DNA of 64,000 nt from positions 78,459,551 to 78,523,550 of the forward strand of contig CM045761.1 of NCBI GenBank assembly GCA_025200525.1, given 5' to 3'. Of the stretch, positions 1-10,517 are shown one piece after another. The stretch is from Camellia lanceoleosa. Lineage: Eukaryota; Streptophyta; Magnoliopsida; Ericales; Theaceae. The translations under genes and the position numbers were made by a program. A model generated the notes under the pieces. The model did no database searches and was not told where the DNA came from. It saw only the letters and a program-made list of their open reading frames with translations. Position 1 is the stretch's first letter; every line of letters starts with the position of its first letter.

Positions 1-137
1 TAGTGTACGAACTAGTATACCAATTACGACATTATTATTGATCCACTCATTATACAAATTATAAATACCAAAAATCTCTTAAATTATATCACATCATCAA
101 TTGATACACGAGTTAGTATATTAATTAGTTTATATAG

Positions 138-588
138 CATTATTCTTACAATTTTTTTTTTAATCGGCAAAAAAAAATTTTATTGATGAACATAAACGTA
201 AAACATCAATAAAGAGGAGCTTGGAACTAAACAAAACTCCAACCTCATTGGTGAGAAACGCAAAGACAAAAAACAAAATCAAAAAGAGCAACACGCAGCC
301 AGAAAACAAAGCTACTCCCAGCTGCACAAAAACTGAACAGAACAAAACAGAGCTACATATACTGCTATCATCACATGTTCAGCTTTCAGAGCTACACCCA
401 GCACGTATTCTGCTGTCAACACCCTACGTGAGCCCAGCAAAGACGAAACAGCAGGCAACACCAAGGAGAACCTTTACACACAAAACGATCTGCCTACACA
501 GTTAGGGGCAGCCTAATCTGGTATAGGTTTGAGACAAGATCGTGGACTGAAAAATCAACCTTGAAGGACCATCATTATTCTTACAATT
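138..588 (-). mobile_element. LINE 3' fragment with 16-bp target site duplication
   Basis: A 419-bp insert (154-572) begins on the plus strand with a poly-T run and is flanked by perfect 16-bp copies of CATTATTCTTACAATT (138-153 and 573-588). Read on the minus strand it ends with CATCAATAAA, a GCCGATT motif and poly-A, the same tail as the other LINE remnants here. No reverse transcriptase coding remains, so this is a 5'-truncated L1-type copy or a short derivative of one. Open frames inside it are chance. Confidence 0.8.
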
Positions 589-1569
589 GTCCATCATTTA
601 CAACAAGGTTCTTAATTATGAAAGCCACATTCTGTGATCATTTCTTGCTTACCATCATGATATCAAATCACAAAACAATAGTTTAAATCATGTAGTCACA
701 GACATTCTCATTTGTGCATTACTCGAGCATAATAGCAGATTTTTATCAAACACGCTGTATTGTTTGCTCGACAACGATTTTCACACCCCTTTCAGGCCAA
801 ATCTTTGGAAGAATTCTTCTTTTTCCATCTATTGTCATCCCTTCCCGGATAGACCATTATATCCTTGTTCTGAGTTCTTCATTTTTGTGGAGTGCTTCAA
901 CCGATATCCAAAACTCTACATGACATAGCTAGCTTGTAACTGAAACTTGACTGGTTTTTACAAAAAGGGTTACCTGAGAAATCAAAAACTTTATAGTAGT
1001 GTTATTGGTAATTGTCAATGGGTCTGAAATAGAATTAAGATAATCTCAAATCAAACATAGCTGTGTGAATAAATCAATAAGCAAAACTAGTGGTAACAGA
1101 AGATTTAGTCGAATGAGGAATAAAACCATTGAAACAAAATTGAGCCTCAATTATGAAAAAACAAGAATCGAATCCTTAAAGAGAATTTATGAAGCACGAG
1201 AAATACTCCCCTCGTGTACAAGCCTTTTTAACTGCGTTGATAATTTACCTTAAGCATAAGAATAAAACCTAGAAGCACAGAGTCTACTGTCACAAAACCA
1301 ATTGAAGAACATAACCAGATTCTTAGAGCAATAAAAACATTAGCCTATTTTTTCAGTATCAGCAAAATACCTCAAACATGATGCTGAAACAGACCAGATC
1401 ACCCAACTGCATGCAGTTCAATCCATCGGGTCGGGCTGCTCAGATGCTATCCACTTGCAAATATGCAAAAAATATCAATGAGCTTGTGATTTAAAAAGAA
1501 GTGGCAAATCACAATGAAATAAGACTAAATCAACTAAAATGCTTATCTGAATATCCTGAAATAATAAAA
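589..1569. other. Gene-free stretch, nothing recognised
   Basis: AT-rich sequence with only short chance open frames. I see no conserved protein, RNA gene or repeat end. Confidence 0.5.
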
Positions 1570-1905
1570 TTGTTTAGAGATTGAGGAAGAAGATTTCTTC
1601 AGTGAAAGACAAATGTCATTGTCTAAAGACATTCACTTCTTCCTTCAAACTCCAACCCTAATCCTAATTCATCTACCCCTCCCACCACCCCTGCCAGCTC
1701 CCCATGTTTGTATGTATAATAAAGTCCAACTTACAATGAAGACCAACTGTGTAAAAAAAAAAAAAAAACATGGGGAGCTGACAGGGGTGGTGGGAGGGGT
1801 AGATGAATTAGGATTAGGGTTGGAGTTTGAAGGAAGAAGTGAATGTCTTTAGACAATGACATTTGTCTTTCACTGAAGAAATCTTCTTCCTCAATCTCTA
1901 AACAA
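1570..1905. repeat. 140-bp near-perfect inverted repeat (hairpin)
   Basis: The left arm 1570-1709 and right arm 1766-1905 are reverse complements over 140 bases with one mismatch that I can find (CTGCCAGC against CTGTCAGC). The 56-base spacer contains AATAAAG and a run of 16 A. The 9-mer CAACTGTGT occurs just before the A-run (1744-1752) and again at the right arm's outer end (1903-1911), so bases 1753-1902 look like an inserted antisense copy of the neighbouring DNA. A transcript across it would form a long double-stranded hairpin. Confidence 0.9.
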
Positions 1906-1911
1906 CTGTGT

Positions 1912-2607
1912 CCATTTTGATGGAAAATATAATGGTGGCAGTTTAGTCCAAAACAACATGGAGAGTATATGGCTATTTTTAACGGACAAGGGTAAAATGG
2001 TTTTTGTCCATATTTTTTTTTTTTGGACAGGTGTACAAATATTGGTTACAATGTCAATATTCATCTATTGCCCAACTTCCAATGTGAACTCTCATTTGCA
2101 AGCTCACAAAGCAAACAAAGATTGCAAGAAATAGGTATATTGTAATACATCTCAAAGATGTAGAAGTTGGAAACAATTGAAACAACTCAAATGTCATAAA
2201 GTAAAGACCTCATTGTTGTTCAGCTACAACAGTTACATGATCCAGTATGAAACTGATTGAACCAACAACGATGAAGAAATGAGGATTTCAAATTATAGAA
2301 CAACTGATACTAAAAAATATGTTCATAAGTTTGTAAAAATATGTAGGATACAAGAAGGTGGCAGCACAGCATAGGGACATAATATAAATGTATACACAAT
2401 TTTTCTCATTAGATTGCATATAACTAGTTTCTAAATGGTTTAACTATTGTTGTCTGAAAGAGAAAAACATTTACAAAAGATTATTGGGATGGATAATGTG
2501 GAAGGGAAGAATTTGATTTAACTCTATGTTATGAAGAGGAAGCAGAACTAAGTTTATGTTCATGTGTTCCGTGTGATAAAGAGCTATACATATATACACA
2601 CACACAC

Positions 2608-2653
<46 letters not shown>

Positions 2654-3366
2654 AGATCTAGTAGAAACAAACTCATGTAAGAACCACAGCATGAGAAGCA
2701 TAGAATCAACAAGACTTGAGCATCATACAAAGGGATTTACATACACGCACGCAAACGTGCGCGCGCACACACACACACATATTTATCAAGAGAAGGAAGA
2801 GAAATAGAGGGAGGAAAGCTGCATTTACAGCAATAAGACTCAAACCCATGCGTCACAAGCGCCTCACCCCCTTGGTCTTTAAGGGATTTACATATAAACT
2901 ATACATATTTTTTGATTGATTAAAATTACCATAACCGACCAAAAAGCGTCAAACCCATTTTTTAGAGCCATCTAGATGCCTCATCCAACTAAGTTAACCT
3001 AGCTATTCGTCTGATCCTGTCATATTTGTGATGCTCAGTTCAACATTACAAATGATGAGAGCAACTCCACATGTTATCCTGTTTCTTCACCACAATAGGC
3101 TCAGTTTGCTGAATATTAATTCATACATAAAACAAGGCACAAACTAGCTGACTGGCCATGTTGGTCTACAGATAATTAAGCCAACAAGCATTCAAAAACA
3201 CACTCACCTCTACCCTCTCTCTATGGGATTGCCTCACCTTATAAAGCAGGGACATATAGGATACAAATATTACACAAACATGATCTAAACAATGAATACA
3301 ACAAGTGAAAAATACTGCCTCCCACAATGAATACTATCCAAGAGTTTCTGAGTAAAACTTGTGTTC
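1912..3366. other. Gene-free stretch with microsatellites
   Basis: Non-coding, AT-rich. It holds a (GA)n tract at 2611-2650 and short (CA)n tracts near 2594-2608 and 2759-2780. The only open frames run through these simple repeats and are not taken as genes. Confidence 0.6.
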
Positions 3367-3371
3367 AATGT

Positions 3372-3545
3372 TGTAAGTTTCTGAATTAACTTGTATATTC
3401 AACTGTGTTTTAATATAATGTGTACATCTAATATATATAGCAATTCTAGACCTAATCCTAAATAGGAAACAAGAATAAACCTAAACCAATCCTAAATAGG
3501 AAACAATATTCATACAATATAGACTATACTAATATTATTCTCACA
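3372..3545 (-). repeat. Copia 3' LTR (174 bp)
   Basis: Matches the LTR at 8341-8513 nearly base for base, starts TGTAAGTTTC and ends TTCTCACA on the plus strand. It is the 3' LTR of the minus-strand element because the G-rich polypurine tract abuts it. Confidence 0.95.
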
Positions 3546-3562
3546 CCCCCCCCCCCCCTCAA
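3546..3562 (-). promoter_or_regulatory. Copia polypurine tract
   Basis: About 14 consecutive C on the plus strand, read as an unbroken G-run on the element strand, directly upstream of the 3' LTR. This is where plus-strand priming occurs in Copia elements. A pure G-run is an unusually homogeneous tract. Confidence 0.8.
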
Positions 3563-4533
3563 ACTCAAGGTGTTTGGGCAGAAAATACTAAGAGTTTGCC
3601 AAGAAGAAATTGAAACCGAGTAGTGGTGTAAGTCTTGGTAAAGAAGACAGTAAGCTGCAAAGCCGAAGAGACGAAATTAAGTGAGACAGAGCTAAACTGC
3701 AGATGCTGACGAACAAAATAACAATCAATCTCAATATATTTGGCCTGCTCATGGAAGACAGTGTTATGTACAATCTGAATAGCACTGCGATTGTCACAAT
3801 AGATGTAGGTCGAAGAAGACTAAGGGACGCCCAAGTTAGAGAAAAGACAACGAAGTCAAACAACTTTAGCAGTAACATGAGTCATAGCATGATACTTAGT
3901 TTCGGCAGTAAAGCAAGCAATAGCAGTTTATTTCTTGCTTTTTCAAGAGATCAAGGAATCGCCAAGAAACATATAGAAACCAGACGTGGACTTGCAATCA
4001 GTAACATTACCAGCTCAATCAGAATCAGCATAGACCACTAAATCCAAAGAGGAAGTAGAAGACAATAGTAAATTCTGAAATATAATACCTCAGAAATAGA
4101 GAAGAATCTGAACCAAGGCATCCCAATGTGTGGAGCGAAGAGCAGAGACAAACTGACTAACACATGAATAACACAGGCAAGATTAGGATGAATAACTGTC
4201 AAATAAACTAAGCAACCATGAGCTTTCGATATAGAGTAAGATCATCCAGAAAAACACCATCAGTAATGTTGAGCTTTACATTAAGCTCAATGGGGGTATA
4301 AAAAATCTTAGTGTCAATAAGACCGGCACGATGAATAACCTCATTGGCATACTTGGCCTGAGAGAGAAAGTAGCCCTTGGGAGAAAAAGCTACCTCAATA
4401 CCAAGAAAATACCACAATGGGCCCAGATCCTTCATTTCAAATGTGCGGAAAAGATGCTGCTTGACCTTAGATATAGCAGAAGAACGCGACAAATCCAGCA
4501 GAGGTGTGAAGAAGATATAAAGCAGAGTCCTAG

Positions 4534-5160
4534 TGTCACGTCCCGCCGAATTACCAAGACAGAATAACCTACAAAAAGGAAGTCCCAAGGAAGGGAGGCT
4601 AACGGAATATTCTAGAAGCTACTGGAAGGCTTGAGAAAATATGAAGACCATGCAGAATGCTGGAAGCTTCTAGAACTCCCTAAAGTATTATAAACAATTG
4701 TACATAAGACTAGAAGCTTGTACATAATTCTTGTATATTCTAGAATAGGATCTCTGAGAGGATGATGGAAGGATCTAGAATCCTCTCCATCCATGTAGAT
4801 CTAGAATACTTCTAGAATAGTTTATAAGATGTAGTAGGAGGAAGTGTCTAGAACACTCTCCATTAGAGTAGTTCTAGATTGTCCATTTGTAACTTATAAA
4901 AGGGAAGGGCCTCATTTGCCCAAACCACCCAAGTAAACCCAAGTGACCAACAGTTGTAAAGCATTCAAGCAAAATAAGCAAAGCATTCTCCAAGAGCTCT
5001 CTCTAAGCTTCTCTAAGTCTCTCTTGTGTGTGCAAACTTCTCTTAGCTCACTTTCAAAGAAGGCTTACTTAGGTGCAAGCAAGGCATGCATAAGTATCTA
5101 AGGTCGCACGGTTAGCTTGAAAGGACCAAGGGTTGGTTTAGAAAATCCAAGGCCGTGACA
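4534..5160 (+). mobile_element. Solo LTR nested in Copia RT, rich in heat-shock-element motifs
   Basis: A 627-bp unit begins TGTCACG and ends CGTGACA, flanked by CTAG on both sides (4530-4533, 5161-5164), and it splits the Copia reverse transcriptase. TG...CA ends without internal coding fit a solo LTR. A TATA box (TATAAAAG, 4895-4902) sets plus orientation. Upstream of it are four TTCTAGAA palindromes (4610, within 4663-4675, 4738, 4810); the second is part of GAAGCTTCTAGAA, a perfect three-unit heat shock element. Parent family not recognised. A 4-bp rather than 5-bp duplication may reflect mutation. Confidence 0.8.
4610..4902 (+). promoter_or_regulatory. LTR promoter: heat shock elements plus TATA box
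   Basis: Four TTCnnGAA palindromes in about 210 bases, one of them extended to GAAnnTTCnnGAA (4663-4675), with further near-matches (GATCTAGAATC, GTCTAGAAC, GTTCTAGATT), followed by TATAAAAG at 4895. Heat shock factors bind inverted nGAAn units. Heat response is inferred from motif layout only. Confidence 0.6.
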
Positions 5161-7639
5161 CTAGGCATAAGGATGAAACCCAAGCTTAGTAACAACAGTC
5201 TGAAAGCAATCATACCAAGCACGAAATGATTGCTTCAAACCATATAAAGCATGCCGAAGGTGACAAACCTATCCAGAGGAATGGTGAAAGCCAGGGGGAG
5301 GACGCATGTAAACCTCCTCGGTGAGATGGCCATTAAGAAAAGCATTCTTAACATCTATCTAACAAAGAAGCTAAGAACGAACAACAGCGACAGAGATCAA
5401 AGTATATACAGTAGTCATCTTGGCAATAGGAGCAAATGTCTCCTTATAATCAATACTATACTCCTGTGAGAAATCTTTGGCAACTAGATGAGCTTTGTAG
5501 CGCTCAAGAGAACCATCAGAATAAGTTTTGACTTTGTAGACCCATTTGCAACCAACTAAATTCTTACCAGCAAGCAAATGAACATACTCCCAAGTACTAG
5601 TTTTCTGTAAAGTAGACAACTCATCTTCCATAGCTTGAACCCAATGAGGATCCTGACAGGTCTCCTTGTAAGACTGAGGTTCTGAAAAAGAGTGAATAGT
5701 AGACAAAAAAGTACGATAGAAAGTAGAAAAACATGTATTAGACCAACCCAACCTGTTTGGAGGATAACGCACTCGAGTCGGATATCGGTGTGCAGCAGGA
5801 TCAAAGTAGTCAGAAACAAGAGGATCAATAGCAGGGGAAAAGATAGCCAGTGGAAGAGGAGCCTTGCGACTAGAATAAACTAACAACGTTGGAGGAGAAG
5901 AAACCGAAGTAGGAGAAGCAGCTAGAGGTGAAGTAGAAAGAGAAAATGAAACAAGCTCATGAGGAACTGTGGAGATGTTCTCATCAGACGAGACCTCAGA
6001 AGGAAACAGATCAATATGAACCAAATCTTCTTTGGAAACTGGGAGGGTGAGAGGAGGAAGCTAAAAGTAAGGTAGACGTTCGAGAAAAAAAACATAACAG
6101 GAGACATAAAGACAATGGGAAACAGCGTCATAACACCGATAGCCTTTTTGAGTAAGATTATAACCAAAAAGACACAAAAGATAGACTGGACACTAAGTTT
6201 GGTCCTATCTTTACACAAATGAGGGAATAGTTAGGAATTTAGAACAGAGCCTCATAAGGAGACTGACCAGAAAGAAAGGGAGTAGGCATGCGATTAAGAA
6301 GAAAAGCAGCAGTAAGAACTACCTCTCCCCAGAATTGATGTGGAACTGAGGCAAAGAGAAGAAGAGACCTAGTTGTCTCAAGGAGATAACAGTGTTTACG
6401 CTCGGCTCGACCATTTTTGGTAGGTGTATCTGTATAAGAAGTTTGGTGAATGGTACCTAAATTGGCGAAATACTCACAGAACTCATTTTTAAAATATTCC
6501 TTACCCAAGTCAGATCGTAACTCTTTAATTGTAGACCCAAACTGAGTAGTAATCATAGACTGAAAGATATGATATATCTAATAGAAATCGGACTTGTGAG
6601 TCATAAGATAAACCCAAGTGTAATGGGTGCAGTCATTAACAAATAACACATAGTATGAAGAACCCCCTTTGGTGAGAACAAGAGGAGGGCCCCAAACATT
6701 AGTATGAACTAAAGAAAACGGTGTATCAGATATAAAAGTATTTTTTCAAAAAGGTAAGGTAATCATTTTGGCAAGTTTACACCCTCAACATTCAGTAAGT
6801 TCATTCAGAGAAACTTTACCCAATATACCTGACTGAGCTAAAGACCGTAAGCGGTTAGCAGACAAATGCCCTAGTCTAAAATGTCACAAATAGAAAGGAT
6901 TTGACAGAGAATCTAACTAAAAAGAGGAAAAAGCAGTTCGAGAAGTTGTCATAGGCAGATGCAAGCTTTCCACCACATAAAGGTCTCCAACTCTACGATC
7001 AGTCCCAATCTACTGCTTGGACATCCGATCCTGCACAGAACAGATAGAAGAAGAAAAGATAACATCAAAATCAAACACATCAAACTGATTGATAAATAAT
7101 AAACTGATAGATAACTGAGGAATATAAAGGACAGATGGAATAGAGACAACAGACATAGCAGACGATAAGACAGACCCAACAGATATAACAGACATACCAG
7201 ACCCATTAACAACATTAACAGTAATAGGAAAATGAGAGGGAGTACAATTTTGAAGTAAGAAGAGATGTGGAGTCATATGATGAGAGGCATCAGAGTCAAA
7301 AATCTAGACAGACGAAGCGATATCTGAAGAAGACCCAAGCAAACCTGAATGAAGAGAGGAAACAATGGAGGCAGATGATGATGGCTAGAAGGTAGATAGT
7401 GTATGTTGAAGCTAACTAATCTAAGCACTCAAGGCAGCCAAGTCAGGATCAGGAGATGGAGCGGATGTAGTAGAACAGGCGGGAGCTTGAAAATTACTCG
7501 GAGAACAACAACAAAACTGAGTCCGAGACTGCTGAGAAGACGAGCCAAACAGACATCCCTTCTTGGGACAGTAATATTTCTAATGGCCCCTTTAATGGCA
7601 GAAGACACGCTTATCAGAAACCAAGCGTCCCGTTTTGGG

Positions 7640-8328
7640 CCTAGTAGAATCTAAGAAGACAGATGGAGAACTAATAGCCCGAGTCTAATCACCTAACATC
7701 ATAATGAACCAAAAATAGAGAATTGATTGGGCAAGGTGTAATAAACAAAAAATTAGGGGGCTTAAGTATACTATTCCCAAAATAGAACCAAATATCAGGG
7801 GCCACCATGACCTCACAAACAGAGTTAGATGAAGATAAATTAGAGTGAGAGAGATCAAGCAAGCGTCGCACGTCCAGAACCAAGTCGACAACAGAGGAAA
7901 CAAGTCGCGAACCAGGTAGGTTTTGATACGACGAAGGCAGCTGCTGATCGCGATGTCAATTGCGACTCTGAGACCATAGAGAGGCATTGAACAAGTAGAA
8001 CTTCAAAGCAGAGAACTTCGCGATGCAAACCAAATAAGTTGTGAGTCAGAGGGAACAAGGTGAGTCGAACCAAATGGGCTATGATGCGAAGTTGTGAGGT
8101 GAATCACGTGGGTCGCAAGTTGACGGGTTGTAATTTGAAGTCAGATGAGTCGTACAAGCAAGACAAAGCAAAGGGTGAACTGATGACTCAAATTTGACTC
8201 AAAAATCAAACCAGAGATGATTTCGAACTAAAGGGAGAAAACTTCAAACTAGAGGGAACCTTCAAATCGAAAGGAGAACTTCAAACCAGAGGGAGCTTCG
8301 AATAATCAGAACTAGGGTTTCAGACACA
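7640..8328 (-). pseudogene. Copia gag or leader remnant, poorly preserved
   Basis: Lies between the primer site and the zinc-knuckle remnant, where Copia gag belongs. I cannot read a recognisable gag fold. Open frames are short (up to about 100 codons at 7685-7987, minus) and interrupted. Near 8220-8310 there are imperfect repeats of a GTTTGAAGTTCTCC-like unit. Called gag or leader by position only. Confidence 0.5.
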
Positions 8329-8340
8329 GCTCTGATACTA
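8329..8340 (-). promoter_or_regulatory. Copia primer binding site (tRNA-iMet type)
   Basis: The minus strand next to the 5' LTR reads TAGTATCAGAGC, one base from the classic TGGTATCAGAGC complementary to the 3' end of initiator tRNA-Met, the usual Copia primer. Confidence 0.85.
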
Positions 8341-8513
8341 TGTAAGTTTCTGAATAAACTTGTATATTCAACTGTGTTTTAATACATGTGTACATCTGAT
8401 ATATATAGTAATTCTAGACCTAATCCTAAATAGGAAACAAGAATAAACCTAAATCAATCCTAAATAGGAAATAATATTCACATAATATTTACTATACTAA
8501 TATTATTCTCACA
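8341..8513 (-). repeat. Copia 5' LTR (173 bp)
   Basis: Partner of 3372-3545. Flanked outside by AATGT (8514-8518), matching AATGT at the other end of the element. Confidence 0.95.
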
Positions 8514-8518
8514 AATGT

Positions 8519-9875
8519 ACCATGTGAATCCAGCTCCTATACATCATTATTCATGATATCAAAAAACTACCCATGATGAGAATATATGAGGGTTGATTTT
8601 CAAATACATCAATTAGCTCCACAAATGTGCAAAATGATTTTTCTTTTCAAATTAAATTTATGCATAATGCTATAACAATATGTCCTTAATTTTTTCAAAA
8701 GTCTAATGTATCCCAATAACTGAATATTACATCCTCATTACACCATAGAAAAAGTTTTAGAAATTGCAGTTGCTATTACAATGCCAGGGAATTTGTAATC
8801 CTGAAGATACTAGAACCATGGATTATCCGAACCCTTGGTTCAAAGATTGACACCAAAACCCAAATATTAATAACTTCAATGAAAATATTATGAAAATTTT
8901 CCGTACATATATATAAGCATTACTTTTCATGCACAGTGTATGCTATAATCATTTTCAAGTTTTTTTTGGGTGGGTAAGTCATTTTCAAGTTATCATTCAG
9001 AGAAAGAAATTATTTAGGCTTTTCAATCATTTCATGTTCAGTACAAAATTTATACAATGACATATGCATTTTAATTTTTGGATCTTCATCAAACCAAGAT
9101 AAAATAATTTAATATGACCAATAAATCAACTTTCGACCATAAAACAAATCTATTGAACAAAAGAAATAGTAATCATGGTTAGATATTAAATTTCTATCCT
9201 TGATAAATAAACAAATAGTTCAGAAAACTTATTCAAGTGGAATTTTCATATCTTCGACTTCAACCTTTAAGTTGGGTACAATTTTTTGATATCTTAGTGT
9301 TGATGATGTAAGACAGCTTTAAGAACCGTTAAATAAGGGTCTACAACTTTCTAAACAAAGAAGGGCGGGATTTAACTCGGTTTTCAAAGCAACAAGTTGC
9401 TAAAATTTTAGAGGAATTGTTCCTAGAGACTTTGGAAAGCAATTAATTTGTGTTTTTTTTTTCTTCATATTTTTATTTGGTTAGGAGGCCAAAATAACAT
9501 AAAAGTATTACAATATATCAAGTCTTGACAAAATACGGCAAGGAGATTGTGAATCCCGTTGTGGGTATAGTAAATCAAGTATTTTGCTAGAAGAAGAGAA
9601 GAGAGAAAAACAAAAGAAAAGAGTTTTATCCTCATTGAGTGCAAACAACATTTCATAAATACAGTGCTAAATTTTTGAAACTCACTCCTCTTAAAAAGAA
9701 CCATTGCACAAATATTAATAGTCTTCTATAAATCTCCCAATTCTAATAAGACTACATGATGTTATGTGGTGTTGGTCATTGTTAAATTAATCGAGGGTAC
9801 TAAAAGAAGTAAAACCAACGATAGACCAAACAGTTTGCATTATTTATGCAAAGTGGTTGTTCTCAGATTTGAATC
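8519..9875. other. Gene-free stretch, nothing recognised
   Basis: AT-rich non-coding sequence. A short minus open frame (9465-9704) has no recognisable motif and I do not call it a gene. Confidence 0.5.
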
Positions 9876-10092
9876 CATTTCTCATGCTTGATTTTTTTTT
9901 TTTTTTTTTTTTTGCAACAACAAAATAAACCACTTTATTGATAATAATCAAGCAATAATACAATGACAATCATCAATAAAAGAAGAGGGTGCAGAGAACA
10001 TCATAGCCAAACAAACTCGATCTTAACTAGGTTGGCACTGAGGAGACAGCAAAAGAAACCACCGAGGAGCCAGCTCATTTCTCGTGCTTGAT
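9876..10092 (-). mobile_element. Short LINE 3' fragment (183 bp) with 17-bp duplication
   Basis: The insert 9893-10075 starts with a long poly-T on the plus strand and is flanked by CATTTCTCATGCTTGAT (9876-9892) and CATTTCTCGTGCTTGAT (10076-10092), 16 of 17 identical. The minus strand ends with ATCAATAAAG then TTGTTGTTGC and poly-A, like the other LINE tails here. Too short for coding. Confidence 0.85.
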
Positions 10093-10517
10093 AGCATTAA
10101 GTATTACTTTGACCTGGTAGTCTTAGAGTAATACTTCACGTTATTCATATAATAATACTTGTACAGTTGATCCGATATCAAAAAGCGATCATTTTTCTGT
10201 TAAGAAATGACACTAATGGTAAGCGATCTGGGTAGCTCTAGAGGTTGGGATTTTTTATCTAAGCATAGAAGCTTCAACAAAGATTCAAAATTGATCTAAG
10301 CGGAGTCCTTTCGCCAAGTCATGCATTGACAACCTCAAATATTAGTGGGTAGTTGGGGTATGTGGGAGGGTAAGTGATATGGGATTTGTGATTTAGGCTT
10401 GGTTCTGATCTAGATTTTTTCGATTTGGGGTAGCAGAGAGCAGGTAGTTGTTCCTGATTCGCTTAGTTGAAGGTTTCGCCCACCACCTGGTCAAAAAAAT
10501 GCCCCAGTGAAAATGTA

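Larger units (their letters stand above)
3563..7640 (-). pseudogene. Copia pol remnant (protease, integrase, RT, RNase H)
   Basis: On the minus strand, from the upstream end: a zinc-knuckle remnant ending KYYCPKK (7530-7625); a protease site reading DSDASHHMT near 7290 where the family has DSGASHHM; GDLYVVESLHL before integrase; integrase core with LRSDLGKEYF (6239-6740); RT start WVQAMEDELSTLQ and KWVYKVKTYSDGS (5371-6024); RT later part with MKDLGPLWYFLGIEV (4208-4588); and RNase H with YCDNRSAIQIVHN and HEQAKYIEIDCYFVRQ (about 3690-3850). Together these give the Copia polyprotein order. It is broken by many stops and frameshifts and by the solo LTR at 4534-5160, and the protease glycine is lost. 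Confidence 0.92.
3372..8513 (-). mobile_element. Degenerate Ty1/copia LTR retrotransposon
   Basis: The LTRs lie at 3372-3545 and 8341-8513, both TG...CA, with a 5-bp target duplication AATGT at 3367-3371 and 8514-8518. On the minus strand the order is 5' LTR, primer site, gag-like region, protease, integrase, reverse transcriptase, RNase H, polypurine tract, 3' LTR, which is the Copia order. Short LTRs and an iMet-type primer site are usual for Copia. Many stops and frameshifts show it is dead. A solo LTR (4534-5160) is nested in its reverse transcriptase, so the Copia copy is the older of the two. Confidence 0.95.

Noticed and set aside
2471..2701. Minus open frame through the (GA)n tract
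   Set aside because: Low-complexity serine-leucine repeat from a microsatellite; no motif.
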